This document shows positions 1 through 8,559 of a DNA stretch of 64,000 nucleotides, in pieces. Each line of letters opens with the position of its first letter. The stretch's first letter is position 1. The translations under genes and the position numbers were made by a program. The notes beneath the pieces were generated by a model. That model was given only the letters and a program-made list of their open reading frames with translations, ran no database searches and was not told the DNA's origin. This stretch comes from HTCC2207 sp002685195 (GTDB lineage: Bacteria > Pseudomonadota > Gammaproteobacteria > Pseudomonadales > Porticoccaceae), in NCBI GenBank assembly GCA_051201675.1, contig CP179212.1, forward strand, positions 2,108,001-2,172,000, given 5' to 3'.

Positions 1-56
1 CCGTCCAGCATTACTTTTAATCCAGAACGGAATTCGTTAGTAGAGTAATTAGCCAT
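1..56 (-). CDS. efp: Elongation factor P, N-terminal fragment (cut by window edge)
   Basis: Only the first 18 complete codons are inside the window. They read MANYSTNEFRSGLK and then VMLDG, the characteristic start of elongation factor P, which relieves ribosome stalling at polyproline stretches. The ATG is at 54-56 on the minus strand. An AGGA ribosome-binding site lies about nine bases upstream. The gene follows serB in the same orientation with a 99-base gap. The modified Lys region is outside the window. Confidence 0.85.
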   Translation of the reverse strand, partial: MANYSTNEFRSGLKVMLD

Positions 57-76
57 TGTTAATATTCCTGAAAGTC

Positions 77-105
77 AAAAAACAGGCATGATACCCGAAG
101 TATCA
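77..105 (-). terminator. Possible Rho-independent terminator after serB
   Basis: On the minus strand a 6-bp stem, TGATAC/GTATCA (89-105), encloses the loop TTCGG. A run of six T follows after a short GC-containing spacer (77-82). The stem is short and the T-run is offset, so this may be a weak terminator or just a leader hairpin of efp. Confidence 0.35.
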
Positions 106-155
106 ATGCATTTAACATCTTTTAGCCATAACCTCACTTTCTAGTGGGTCTGGTG

Positions 156-1394
156 TCAGTGCAACTTATTAATGTCTTTATCGCTATATCCAAGTAGGTA
201 GAGAATACCGTCTAAGCCTACATTAGAAATTGCTTGCTTAGCAGACGCTTTCACAACCGGTTTCGCTCTAAAAGCGATACCTAACCCTGCTATGCTAATC
301 ATCGGCAGATCATTAGCTCCATCGCCCACTGCAATAACTTGATCAAGACTCAGCCCTTGCTGGTGAGCAAGTTGACGTAAAAGATCAGCTTTGCGTTGAC
401 CATCAATAATATCTCCAGTCACCTTTCCAGTAACAATACCGTTCACTATTTCCAGCTCATTAGCATAGACATAATCAACGCCCAGAATAGTTTGTAACCG
501 TTGTCCAAAAAAAGTAAACCCACCAGAAACAATTGCTGTGGTGTAACCCAGCTGCTTAAGGCTATGGATCAAATACTCAGCGCCTTCATTAAGACGTAAA
601 CGATCAGCGACAGTTTGCAGCACCTTCGCATTAAGTCCCTCCAATAAAGCTAATCTTTGGGTAAAGCTCTGAGTGAAGTCTATCTCTCCGCGCATTGCCG
701 CCTCGGTAATAGCAGCAACTTCTTCACCAACACCAGCTTCAATAGCTAGCTCATCAATGACTTCTGCATCGATCAGTGTCGAGTCCATATCAAATACAAC
801 TAGCTGACGGCTTCGACGGAAAATTGTGTCCTCTTGATAGGCAACATCTATATTGTGCTGACCAGCCAACTCAAGTAGCGAGCTACGAAGAGCCTCGGCA
901 CTCTTAGGATTACCTCTTACAGAAAACTCCACGCAAGCCTGTCCCATTTGCTCAGTCCCCTCCAGAGGAACTCGCCCGGATAATCGCACTATTTTATCAA
1001 TATTGAGGCCCTGGTCGGCGGTAACTTTAGTCACTGCATTCAAATGGGAAGCATCTATACTGCGCGCCAAAAGAGTTACAATATGTCGAGCTTTCCCTTG
1101 CTGGTCTACCCAATCATGGTAACTTTCATCAGAAACAACTAAAAACCGACCTTGCATATCCAAGGTTTGGAGTACCGCCAAGACCTCAGATTTGATCTCA
1201 CTAACACTCCCCTCTTCCGGTACAGCAACTAGAATACCCATATTGAGCTGATCATGAATTACCGCTTGTCCTATATCTAGCACTGTCACTTCGAATCGAG
1301 ACAATACCTCAGCTACCGCATTGGTGACCCCAGGCTTATCTTCACCGTAAACATTAATTAACAAAACTTGTTTCACATTATGGCATCCCATCAT
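156..1394 (-). CDS. serB: Phosphoserine phosphatase SerB with N-terminal ACT domains
   Basis: SerB dephosphorylates O-phospho-L-serine in the last step of serine synthesis. From the chosen ATG the protein has 412 residues: two ACT-like regulatory domains (about 7-180), then a HAD phosphatase domain. The HAD domain has the nucleophile motif DMDST (Asp202, Asp204) and the C-terminal motif GDGAND. The long ACT half is typical of Pseudomonas-type SerB rather than the shorter E. coli enzyme. The open frame runs to 1574, but that extension overlaps the divergent gene and is not conserved-looking. A TATAAT box on this strand (1408-1413) argues that translation starts downstream of it. ATG at 1394 or 1391, or GTG at 1376, are all possible, and no start has a good ribosome-binding site. 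Confidence 0.93.
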   Translation of the reverse strand: MMGCHNVKQVLLINVYGEDKPGVTNAVAEVLSRFEVTVLDIGQAVIHDQLNMGILVAVPEEGSVSEIKSEVLAVLQTLDMQGRFLVVSDESYHDWVDQQGKARHIVTLLARSIDASHLNAVTKVTADQGLNIDKIVRLSGRVPLEGTEQMGQACVEFSVRGNPKSAEALRSSLLELAGQHNIDVAYQEDTIFRRSRQLVVFDMDSTLIDAEVIDELAIEAGVGEEVAAITEAAMRGEIDFTQSFTQRLALLEGLNAKVLQTVADRLRLNEGAEYLIHSLKQLGYTTAIVSGGFTFFGQRLQTILGVDYVYANELEIVNGIVTGKVTGDIIDGQRKADLLRQLAHQQGLSLDQVIAVGDGANDLPMISIAGLGIAFRAKPVVKASAKQAISNVGLDGILYLLGYSDKDINKLH

Positions 1395-1470
1395 TTTTCC
1401 AGTGACCATTATATAAAAGCTGAGCGAATAGGATAGAATGCAGGGAAAATAATTTACCCAAGGTTTGAGA

Positions 1471-2673
1471 ATGCGACGCCAATACTCAATAAGAGTTAAA
1501 TTACCTGCGCTAATAGCTTTAGCTTGTTTGGTATTTGGGCTTCTCAGCTGGATTATTATTGTGTCCCAAACCACTAAACTCTCAAATCAGGCAGTCCAAG
1601 ATAAAAGCCGATCTACCCTCAAACAACTGGCTGAAAGTATCCGCACCCCTCTTTTTAGCAATGATATTATCGGAATCCAGTTCGCTCTGAGAAACGCCAC
1701 TGAAGATCCAGCTATCTACAGCGCTAGTTTATATGACGTAGCAAATACATTGATTGCTCAAAGCTCTCAATCTCAAGAAACTCCACAAAGACTAGAGAAT
1801 TTCAGACATAGCATCGAACTTGAGGACGCCCTGGCTGGAACTCTGACAATATCAGTTATTAGCCAACCCATCTATAGTGCATATTCACAGATTTTCCTAT
1901 TATGGATGCTAGCCTGGCTTATATTCACTGGAGCCTCTACCTATGTTAGCTATCAATTCTCTGATGGACTTTCCCGTCGACTAAGATTGTTGACTAATCG
2001 GTTACCCGGCAGCAACGACCCTATGATCGACGAAATGCAGGCACTAGAGAAAAAAATCCAACCACTATTGTCTGCCTCAAGACAAGTAGACCATTCCTCC
2101 GACAATGGATACTACTGCTCCCTTGTGAGCGCAACCATTAAAAATCGTAGAAGCCTTAACAAGCAACTTAGCCACGAAAATCTAGACCTACTATTTGAAA
2201 ACATAGACCTTTGTACCGAGCGCACCCTTGAACTGTACGGTGGTCAAAGGCTTGAAGGAGTCGATGGAAATATCTGCTTTTACATTCGCTCTACCGAGGT
2301 GTCCAAACAGCATATTTTGGTATGTCTGATGGCCGTATACTCCTTACAACAACTTCTTATGAAACTATCAAAGAAATTAGGCATTGATCTGGAGATCAAC
2401 TGGACAGTATGCAGTGACAACATCCCAATGCTGCCAATATTTAGTTATCACGAAAATATTTTTACTTTAAAAGAAAAGTCAAAAGCCATAGCTCAATCAA
2501 TTGATCGTGATGTGATCGCTATTTCCATGGAAGAGTACACCATTGACAAGTTGAGCTCTATCGCACGATTTAGCCCGCATGAAAAAGACTGCTTTATATT
2601 TGAAGGCTTTCCAGAACAACGACAGCTATTGTTAGAAAAGCAAATCATGCATCTTGCGTCTGTGTGCCTTTAA
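1471..2673 (+). CDS. AhpA/YtjB (Smp) family membrane protein
   Basis: This is a 400-residue protein of unknown biochemical function, divergent from serB exactly as smp/ytjB is in E. coli and ahpA in Pseudomonas. That position is the main basis of the call. It has an N-terminal hydrophobic segment (about 13-35) after a basic start, a roughly 105-residue region likely in the periplasm, a second membrane segment (about 140-162), and a long soluble C-terminal part that I do not recognise. The topology resembles sensor-type proteins, but no HAMP, kinase or cyclase motif is visible. ATG 1471 is chosen over TTG 1465 because AAGG (1460-1463) is correctly spaced. Confidence 0.7.
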   Translation: MRRQYSIRVKLPALIALACLVFGLLSWIIIVSQTTKLSNQAVQDKSRSTLKQLAESIRTPLFSNDIIGIQFALRNATEDPAIYSASLYDVANTLIAQSSQSQETPQRLENFRHSIELEDALAGTLTISVISQPIYSAYSQIFLLWMLAWLIFTGASTYVSYQFSDGLSRRLRLLTNRLPGSNDPMIDEMQALEKKIQPLLSASRQVDHSSDNGYYCSLVSATIKNRRSLNKQLSHENLDLLFENIDLCTERTLELYGGQRLEGVDGNICFYIRSTEVSKQHILVCLMAVYSLQQLLMKLSKKLGIDLEINWTVCSDNIPMLPIFSYHENIFTLKEKSKAIAQSIDRDVIAISMEEYTIDKLSSIARFSPHEKDCFIFEGFPEQRQLLLEKQIMHLASVCL

Positions 2674-2718
2674 ACAAGATTAATCTTATAAAATACATAT
2701 GGAGACTTTGTTAACAGA

Positions 2719-2847
2719 GTGACTAATGAGCCTAGTCCCAGTCACGATAGTCTAGTTGAGCGCATGAAAGAAATTGATTCTCCCTCAACGATTGAGTCTC
2801 CAAAGTTGCATGCTGCAGTGTATAGTCTTGGAAGTGAGACAGGTTAA
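2719..2847 (+). CDS. Hypothetical 42-residue ORF in the ahpA-GT gap
   Basis: The 332-base gap 2674-3005 contains one open frame, from GTG 2719 to TAA 2847, coding a polar, Ser/Glu-rich 42-residue peptide (VTNEPSPSHDSL onward). No convincing ribosome-binding site precedes it and I do not recognise it. It may be a remnant of a longer gene or chance. Nothing else identifiable is seen in this gap. Confidence 0.2.
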   Translation: MTNEPSPSHDSLVERMKEIDSPSTIESPKLHAAVYSLGSETG

Positions 2848-3005
2848 TTTTTAAATAGTTAAGAAAATGTTACTTCAGGTCAAACCAGCTTCTAAAAAAA
2901 AAATTACCATATTAAAAGAAAGCTCGAGACATAATGTGGCATTGGATTAGGGCCTGCATCGCACTTAAGCTTGATTTCTATTAGGTCATTCAAGAAGATT
3001 AGAAT

Positions 3006-4004
3006 ATGAAAATTTTTATTTCGATTGCTTCATATCGGGATCCATTGTTGCTCGAGACACTTTGCAGTGCATATACAAATGCTAGAAACAAAGATAATCT
3101 TGTCTTTGGTGTGTGTGAACAAACAGATAACGGCATTAATGTGGAGGCCTTGGAGTTTAAGCATCAAGTCAAATATGAGCTATTGGACCCAGTCATTGCG
3201 AAAGGTCCTTGCTGGGCAAGAGCAAGAATTCAAAGCTTCTTTGCGAACGAAGAATATTTTCTTCAAGTAGATTCGCATACCATTTTTATTAAAGATTGGG
3301 ATCACATACTAATACAGCATCATGCATGGCTGGAAAAAAATTTAGATAACAGCTTTGTCATAACAGGCTATCCTAGAGCGTTTAAACCAAATAATGACTT
3401 GACTTCGTTTCAGCTGGACACTAGCAGCAAAGTCACTTGGGGCATCACCCTTGAGGAAGAGAGAATGTTTGAGGATGGTCATTACTCTTTTCAAAGAGCC
3501 TTTCCATCACAAGCCAACGTTCCTATTAAAGGATTATTAATTGCAGCAGGTTTCATTTTTTCAAAAGGTCAATTTGTTGAAGATTTACCATATGATCAAA
3601 AGTTTTATTTTCATGGCGAAGAGCTTAGCCTTGCTTTAAGGCTTTTTACTAATAATTGGGATGTTGTTTACATTCCAGAAACTCCCTTATTTCATTTTTA
3701 TACCGATGTAACGAAGCTTCCAAGAAAATTGCATTGGAACGAGGAAGATGAAAGCAATAGAGTCATTAAGTGGACAGAACTTGATAGTAAAAGTAAATTG
3801 AGATTATCTGATTTAATATCAAATAAACTCGATTCTCCCTTTGGCCTTGGGTCTCAAAGAACGGTAGAAAAATTTGCCGCGCAAATGGGTATTGATTTTC
3901 TAAATAAAAAGGTTTTAGACATCGATTTAGCAACAAAATCTCTGGCCTTCACTGAGATAGACTCTAATAAAACTCCATTTCACAAAATAAAGTTAGATAG
4001 TTAA
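3006..4004 (+). CDS. GT60-type (GlcNAc family, PF11397-like) glycosyltransferase
   Basis: The protein has 332 residues and begins with the family signature FISIASYRDP. The segment GPCWARA (about 67-73) and the DSH motif (Asp89-Ser90-His91, within LQVDSHTIF) stand in for the metal-binding DxD of this family. Known eukaryotic members transfer GlcNAc to hydroxyproline or similar acceptors. Bacterial members are mostly uncharacterised, so substrate and acceptor are unknown here. It has no signal peptide or membrane segment and should be cytoplasmic. The gene is visibly more AT-rich than its neighbours, lies alone between ahpA and the convergent cysE-dgkA pair, and looks horizontally acquired. A GAAGA ribosome-binding site precedes the ATG. 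Confidence 0.75.
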   Translation: MKIFISIASYRDPLLLETLCSAYTNARNKDNLVFGVCEQTDNGINVEALEFKHQVKYELLDPVIAKGPCWARARIQSFFANEEYFLQVDSHTIFIKDWDHILIQHHAWLEKNLDNSFVITGYPRAFKPNNDLTSFQLDTSSKVTWGITLEEERMFEDGHYSFQRAFPSQANVPIKGLLIAAGFIFSKGQFVEDLPYDQKFYFHGEELSLALRLFTNNWDVVYIPETPLFHFYTDVTKLPRKLHWNEEDESNRVIKWTELDSKSKLRLSDLISNKLDSPFGLGSQRTVEKFAAQMGIDFLNKKVLDIDLATKSLAFTEIDSNKTPFHKIKLDS

Positions 4005-4049
4005 TGAATAATATGTAGGGAGAAAACGTGACAGTTGAAGTAAAGAGGT

Positions 4050-4427
4050 TTAACAGATATTTTCATAGAGGATCACCCCCCAGACTAAAAGAAACAATAG
4101 TAAAGATATCAAAACTGCTGCTGAACCTACGTCTTTAGCGCGCCCTGATAATTCATTGAATTCCAACCCGATCCGATCAACAACGATCTCAATGCCCGTA
4201 TTGAGAAGCTCAACTATCAAGACGATCAAAATAACGCCTAAAAGCATCAGTAACTGCAGGCTGTCAGTTGCGATCCAGAATGCTGCTGGCACCAGAACCA
4301 TCAGCGCAGCCACTTCGCAGCGAAAAGCCTCCTGAGACTTAAACGACGCAGTCAAGCCCTGCATTGAGTGGATCGTCGTTTTTATAACTCGACGATGGAG
4401 CAAACCTAAAATACCTTTTTGAGACAT
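4050..4427 (-). CDS. dgkA: Diacylglycerol kinase DgkA
   Basis: This is a 125-residue integral membrane enzyme that phosphorylates diacylglycerol, recycling the lipid left by osmoregulated glucan and LPS decoration. Size and three membrane segments (about 33-50, 56-78, 97-120) fit the family. The conserved active-site region reads ELLNTGIEIVVDRIG (Glu and Asp retained). It lies 12 bases downstream of cysE on the same strand, so the two are probably co-transcribed. The pairing has no obvious pathway logic. Confidence 0.93.
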   Translation of the reverse strand: MSQKGILGLLHRRVIKTTIHSMQGLTASFKSQEAFRCEVAALMVLVPAAFWIATDSLQLLMLLGVILIVLIVELLNTGIEIVVDRIGLEFNELSGRAKDVGSAAVLISLLLFLLVWGVILYENIC

Positions 4428-4439
4428 GATGTATACCGT

Positions 4440-5222
4440 TTAATTGTCTAGATTTTGATTCATTTCTAACGCGGGCATTTTTTCAATAGGAGCTCCCACT
4501 ACAACACCAGGCACTCCTGCGACGGTAACATGTGGGGCCACTGAATGGAGTACCAGACTTCCAGCTCCAATTTTTGCCCCTTCGCCAATGGTAATGTCTC
4601 CAATAACCTTTGCTCCGGCTGAAATCATGACTCCATCGCTTACTTTAGGACAACGCTTTGCGGTAACACTTCCGCTTCCTCCCAAGGTTACAGAATGCAA
4701 AATCGATACATTGTCACCAATTACAGCAGTTTCACCCACGACCAAGCCGACAGCGTGATCTATCATAATGCCTGAGCCTATTTGGGCACCGGGATGGATG
4801 TCAACATCAAAATTTTCAGCCATCTTACTCTGGAGAAAATAGGCCAGTGCCTTTCGATTATTAGTCCAATACCAATGGGCGATCCTCTGTAATTGCAGAG
4901 CTTGAAAACCTTTAAAAAATAATAGTGGTATGAGATATTTATCACAGGCGGCATCACGCTCAAAACACGCAATAATATCTAATCTCATGCTGACTCCTAT
5001 CGAAGGGTCAGCCTCCATAGCATCTTGAATAATAGAGGTGTAACTGGGGAAGGACAGATCTTGCTCATTTAACTGATTAGCAAGGTTATAGCTAAGAGCG
5101 GAGTCAAAACATGTATGGTCGAGAATTGAACGCTGCACAAATGACATCATATCTGGCTCTGCATCAACCAAATTTCTGGCCTCTTCAATCATCAGAGCCC
5201 AAACGGAATCTTCTTTCACCAT
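4440..5222 (-). CDS. cysE: Serine O-acetyltransferase CysE
   Basis: CysE acetylates L-serine with acetyl-CoA to O-acetylserine, the first step of cysteine synthesis. The 260-residue protein has the alpha-helical N-terminal SAT domain (about 1-135) and a left-handed beta-helix of hexapeptide repeats (about 136-240). The catalytic segment IDHAVGLVVGETA, the GGSG loop and the hydrophobic C-terminal tail are present. The tail usually carries a terminal Ile that binds cysteine synthase; this one ends LDN, so complex formation is uncertain. The open frame extends four codons upstream to a GTG, but ATG 5222 fits the AGTAGG ribosome-binding site better. Confidence 0.94.
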   Translation of the reverse strand: MVKEDSVWALMIEEARNLVDAEPDMMSFVQRSILDHTCFDSALSYNLANQLNEQDLSFPSYTSIIQDAMEADPSIGVSMRLDIIACFERDAACDKYLIPLLFFKGFQALQLQRIAHWYWTNNRKALAYFLQSKMAENFDVDIHPGAQIGSGIMIDHAVGLVVGETAVIGDNVSILHSVTLGGSGSVTAKRCPKVSDGVMISAGAKVIGDITIGEGAKIGAGSLVLHSVAPHVTVAGVPGVVVGAPIEKMPALEMNQNLDN

Positions 5223-5249
5223 AGTTATAAACACCTACTGATACCTAGT

Positions 5250-5957
5250 TTAAATTTGTACAAAGCGCTCAAATATTTCATCAAGATGATCAAGAACAAC
5301 ATCTAAGTACATTAAGTTTGCGTCCCTAGAGAGCTTCTGTCTAATGATAGACTTGCTAAGTTGCTCTCCATAGATCTTCGCTATCGGTCCATAACTGAGA
5401 TGCCACCGCTCAGGTGCCACACCTCCTTTGTCTGTAGCATAGGGCTGAAAGAAACCGTATGTATTCTGTTCACTATTAGCGAGGGCCCCAGTTAACCATT
5501 GGTGCATTGGTGCGAAAAGCCCCTGTCCCTCACATTCCTCGGGAGTCAACTGAATTTGATATCCCTCAGTCATAGCATTCGCATCAAAAATATCTATATC
5601 CGTACCCCAATGGTGCCGAGAAGCTCCAGGCATGGCTGACCAACGCAATACCGCTTGAACCTTTTCCCAGTCATTCAATTGATTCAACTTTAAAGGCTTT
5701 CCAGATTGATCATAAACTGGCCGATTACCCGATAGCTTTCCATTCCAGATTGCTAGTTGGCGCTCGTATGACCTGAAACCACTACAAATACAAAGATCGA
5801 ACCCCTGCTTTTCAGCGTCGGCTCGCAAACGATAAAAAGGATCCAGAACCATTTCATGAATCAACATAAACTGCTGATTATGTGCGCCCACGCTTACCAA
5901 ATGGCATTCTGTTGAACCAGTTAAAATATCCTCTTCAATTTTTTGGGTTTTAGTCAT
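5250..5957 (-). CDS. M15B (VanY/DdcY-like) D,D-carboxypeptidase
   Basis: Predicted zinc peptidase that trims D-Ala-D-Ala peptidoglycan stems. The zinc-site motif SRHHWGTDID (about 113-122) fits SxHxxGxxxD, and the ERWHLSY motif (about 183-189) provides the catalytic Glu and the third ligand His. Length (235 residues) suits a single catalytic domain. No signal peptide or lipobox is visible, so export or a cytoplasmic recycling role is open. ATG 5957 is preferred over GTG 5972 because AGGA lies five bases upstream of it. The gene is 27 bases upstream of cysE on the same strand and may be transcribed with it. Confidence 0.82.
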   Translation of the reverse strand: MTKTQKIEEDILTGSTECHLVSVGAHNQQFMLIHEMVLDPFYRLRADAEKQGFDLCICSGFRSYERQLAIWNGKLSGNRPVYDQSGKPLKLNQLNDWEKVQAVLRWSAMPGASRHHWGTDIDIFDANAMTEGYQIQLTPEECEGQGLFAPMHQWLTGALANSEQNTYGFFQPYATDKGGVAPERWHLSYGPIAKIYGEQLSKSIIRQKLSRDANLMYLDVVLDHLDEIFERFVQI

Positions 5958-6056
5958 AGCAATCCTAGGCACTACTCTTTGTTTTCGCTTACCAAAGGTT
6001 ATACTCCGATATTTTCAAAAATCAAAATAATCCTTAAAACAGAATCCTTAATCTAT

Positions 6057-6788
6057 TTAACCCATCAAAGGAAGATTACTTAAACAGTCAATCTGCTGAT
6101 CTAAAACAATACCCTCATGATCTATTTTTATCTTCCAAGCAATGACCTCTACCCCACTGGAAACGGCCTTAGTCAAGGTTTCGGCATAAACAGGATCAAT
6201 ATCTGCAGCCACCTCAACCTCGGTCGCCCTATTTAGCTGCACACAAAACAAAAGCACAGCTCGCCTGCCAGACTCTGCCACAGCAATCAACTCACGCAGA
6301 TGTTTAGTACCGCGGGCAGTTACTGAATCTGGAAACATCGCAAGACCATTACCCATATCTAAAGTCACACTTTTCACCTCAACATAACAATCGGGTAAAT
6401 GGTTAGCACTATCCTGGAGAAAAAAATCAATACGGCTTTTCTCCGAACCATATCGCACCTCTTTAGACACTGTGTCATAAGACGCTAATTCAGGAATAAT
6501 TTTGCACTCCAATGCATTTGCGACCAAGCGATTAGCATTTAAAGTATTGATGCCTGCCAATTGACCATGACTAGTAGTTACAATCTCCAGGGTACCCTGT
6601 AACTTTCGCTTCGGGTTGTCTGATAGCGAATACCAACATTCTGATCCCTCTACCTGACAATTCTTCATAGAGCCGGTATTCGGGCAGTGGACAGTCAGTA
6701 GATTGCCCTTTTCATCAATTATGTCGGTAAAAAATCGTTTATAGCGCCTAACAAAAGACCCAAGAAATAGTGTTGGTGAACCTTGCAT
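6057..6788 (-). CDS. sfsA: SfsA family DNA/RNA nuclease-like protein
   Basis: SfsA was named for sugar fermentation stimulation in E. coli. It has an N-terminal OB-like nucleic-acid-binding part and a nuclease-fold C-terminal domain; its exact role is unsettled. Family landmarks are RRYKRF, HCPNTGSM, the acidic/Lys core around SRIDFFL and YVEVKSVTL, and FPDSVTARGTKHLREL. The length (243 residues) is normal. ATG 6788 is chosen; a TTG at 6803 is in frame. It is divergent from dksA, the usual arrangement in Pseudomonas and Enterobacteria. Confidence 0.93.
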   Translation of the reverse strand: MQGSPTLFLGSFVRRYKRFFTDIIDEKGNLLTVHCPNTGSMKNCQVEGSECWYSLSDNPKRKLQGTLEIVTTSHGQLAGINTLNANRLVANALECKIIPELASYDTVSKEVRYGSEKSRIDFFLQDSANHLPDCYVEVKSVTLDMGNGLAMFPDSVTARGTKHLRELIAVAESGRRAVLLFCVQLNRATEVEVAADIDPVYAETLTKAVSSGVEVIAWKIKIDHEGIVLDQQIDCLSNLPLMG

Positions 6789-6942
6789 AGTGTTGAGATC
6801 CAATCTAAACAGTCCAGTAATTTAATAATATAAAAGATAAAAGTGTCTGTAATCCAATATTTATTGCAACTATGGTCTACTATTATCAGGTCTTCAAACC
6901 TTACTCTTTACTACATAGATATTTAAAATAGCAAAATATTCC

Positions 6943-6971
6943 TTGATAAATGAGTAAAAAATCTCTATAAA
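6943..6971 (+). promoter_or_regulatory. Sigma-70 promoter of dksA
   Basis: TTGATA (6943-6948), a 17-base spacer and TATAAA (6966-6971) form a near-consensus promoter. The predicted start, about 6978, leaves a 37-base leader before dksA. The bases after the -10 box (CTCGGC) are GC-rich, the type of discriminator that makes promoters sensitive to ppGpp/DksA, which would fit feedback control. Confidence 0.65.
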
Positions 6972-7014
6972 CTCGGCTCAAATTTTAGCACAAGACCAAT
7001 ATCGGACTTAATTC

Positions 7015-7506
7015 ATGGCCACAGCAAAAGAAAAAGCGAAACCTAAGGCAAAAACCACCAAGAAAGCAAAGGCGGTAAAGGCAAGTTCCGTGACTCTCCA
7101 CGGCTTGAGCCCTTACGTGGAAAAGAAGAACGAAGAATACATGAATGAAAATCAGCGAGAGCATTTTAAACAGATTTTAAAAGCCTGGCGTCTTGAGTTA
7201 ATGGAAGAAGTTGATCGAACCGTTACCCATATGAAAGATGAAGCTGCTAACTTTCCTGACCCAGCGGATCGTGCAACACAGGAAGAAGAGTTCAGCTTGG
7301 AACTCCGAACTCGTGATAGAGAGCGAAAGTTAATTAAGAAGATTGATAAAACTCTTGTTCGTGTTGAAGAGGATGACTATGGCTTTTGCGATCAATGCGG
7401 AATAGAAGTAGGTATCCGCAGATTAGAAGCTCGTCCCACAGCTGATCTTTGCGTTGACTGCAAAACGTTGGACGAAATTAAAGAAAAGCAGCTCACCGGC
7501 GGCTGA
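7015..7506 (+). CDS. dksA: RNA polymerase-binding transcription factor DksA
   Basis: DksA enters the secondary channel of RNA polymerase and, with ppGpp, redirects transcription in the stringent response. The 163-residue protein has a Lys/Ala-rich N-terminal extension (about 1-25), the long coiled coil with the tip motif DPADRATQEEE (Asp residues conserved), and a four-Cys zinc finger made of CDQCG and CVDC. The Lys-rich head is longer than in E. coli. A near-consensus promoter lies upstream. gluQRS follows after 60 bases, the common dksA-gluQRS pairing. Confidence 0.96.
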   Translation: MATAKEKAKPKAKTTKKAKAVKASSVTLHGLSPYVEKKNEEYMNENQREHFKQILKAWRLELMEEVDRTVTHMKDEAANFPDPADRATQEEEFSLELRTRDRERKLIKKIDKTLVRVEEDDYGFCDQCGIEVGIRRLEARPTADLCVDCKTLDEIKEKQLTGG

Positions 7507-7566
7507 TTCTAGACCACAGTATAGCTAGTCTCAGCTTTACCTTTCCTAAGCTCGTTGGCGTAAATC

Positions 7567-8460
7567 ATGTCAGAAGCAATTCCTATTGGCCGCTTCGCTC
7601 CCTCCCCGTCAGGTCCTCTGCATTTTGGATCCCTTGTATGCGCTTTAGCTAGCTATCTTGATATGAAGCGGCAAGGCGGAAAATGGTTAGTGCGAATGGA
7701 GGACATCGATCCTCCCAGGGAAGTCAAAGGTGCAAGCGATCATATCCTAAAACAGTTAGAAGCCCATGGCCTCCTCTGGGATGACGAAGTGCTCTATCAA
7801 AGTAGCCGATTGGATAACTACGCCGAAATCGTCGATGACTTAAAAAAACAAGATTTTGCATATAACTGTGAATGCTCTCGAAAACGCATTACTGAACTTA
7901 ACGGCATATATGATGGTCATTGTCGGCCTCTGAATCTAAGTATTCAAGGTAATGGGACCAGACTCCATTTAAAGCCTTCGCAACAACCAATCGAATTTAC
8001 TGATCAAATTATCGGCCACTACAGCCAGCATCTAGACACGCAGGTGGGCGACTTTATCGTCAGACGGAGAGATGGCCTTTTCTCGTACCAATTAGCGGTG
8101 ACAGTGGACGATCACTTTCAGGGCATTACTCATATTATGCGTGGCTCAGACCTATTGGACTCAACGCCCCGCCAGATCTATTTACAAAAAATTCTTGGGT
8201 ATTCTCAGCCTCAGTACGCCCATCTGCCAGTGGCAAATAATGAGTTGGGTCAAAAATTGAGCAAGCAAAATCTGGCTGCAGGACTGCCCTATGGGCAGGA
8301 GGCAATTAATCTATGGGTTGCGCTTGACTGGTTAAAGCAGTCGCCCCCAAATGAGCTACGGCAGCTGACAATTGGCCATATTCTGACCTGGGCTGTTGAT
8401 CACTGGGACCAAACACAAGTACCTGCTAAATTAACCTTAACTGCTCCCGAGGGATTTTAG
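7567..8460 (+). CDS. gluQ: Glutamyl-Q tRNA(Asp) synthetase
   Basis: GluQRS attaches glutamate to the queuosine base at position 34 of tRNA(Asp). It is a truncated GluRS paralogue lacking the anticodon-binding domain, and 297 residues fits. The class I HIGH-type motif is within FAPSPSGPLHFGS (about 8-20). A zinc site is formed by the CEC pair (about 100-102) and YDGHC, and the KMSKS-like element reads KLSKQN. The window also encodes QueE, which makes the queuosine precursor, so substrate and enzyme pathways are both represented. The gene sits in the dksA-gluQ-cbrAB order of Pseudomonas. Confidence 0.94.
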   Translation: MSEAIPIGRFAPSPSGPLHFGSLVCALASYLDMKRQGGKWLVRMEDIDPPREVKGASDHILKQLEAHGLLWDDEVLYQSSRLDNYAEIVDDLKKQDFAYNCECSRKRITELNGIYDGHCRPLNLSIQGNGTRLHLKPSQQPIEFTDQIIGHYSQHLDTQVGDFIVRRRDGLFSYQLAVTVDDHFQGITHIMRGSDLLDSTPRQIYLQKILGYSQPQYAHLPVANNELGQKLSKQNLAAGLPYGQEAINLWVALDWLKQSPPNELRQLTIGHILTWAVDHWDQTQVPAKLTLTAPEGF

Positions 8461-8467
8461 TATCCTC

Positions 8468-8502
8468 GTTGCCCAAAGGCTGGGTTTGCTTTGAGAGGCA
8501 AC
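8468..8502 (+). promoter_or_regulatory. Hairpin in the leader of cbrX-cbrA
   Basis: GTTGCC(8468-8473)/GGCAAC(8497-8502) with an inner CAAAG/CTTTG pair can fold into an 11-bp stem with a three-base bulge. No T-run follows, so it is more likely a leader structure than a terminator. About 30 bases further on, ACAACAAG resembles the A-rich Hfq/Crc binding motif AAYAAYAA. A regulatory role is inferred only. Confidence 0.35.
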
Positions 8503-8559
8503 CTTCAATACCATCAACAATCGAGTCAGCCATACAACAAGTTTTTTTAAGTCATACTT

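Noticed and set aside
1409..1574. N-terminal extension of SerB to 472 residues
   Set aside because: It overlaps the coding start of the divergent ahpA-like gene and contains the promoter -10 box.
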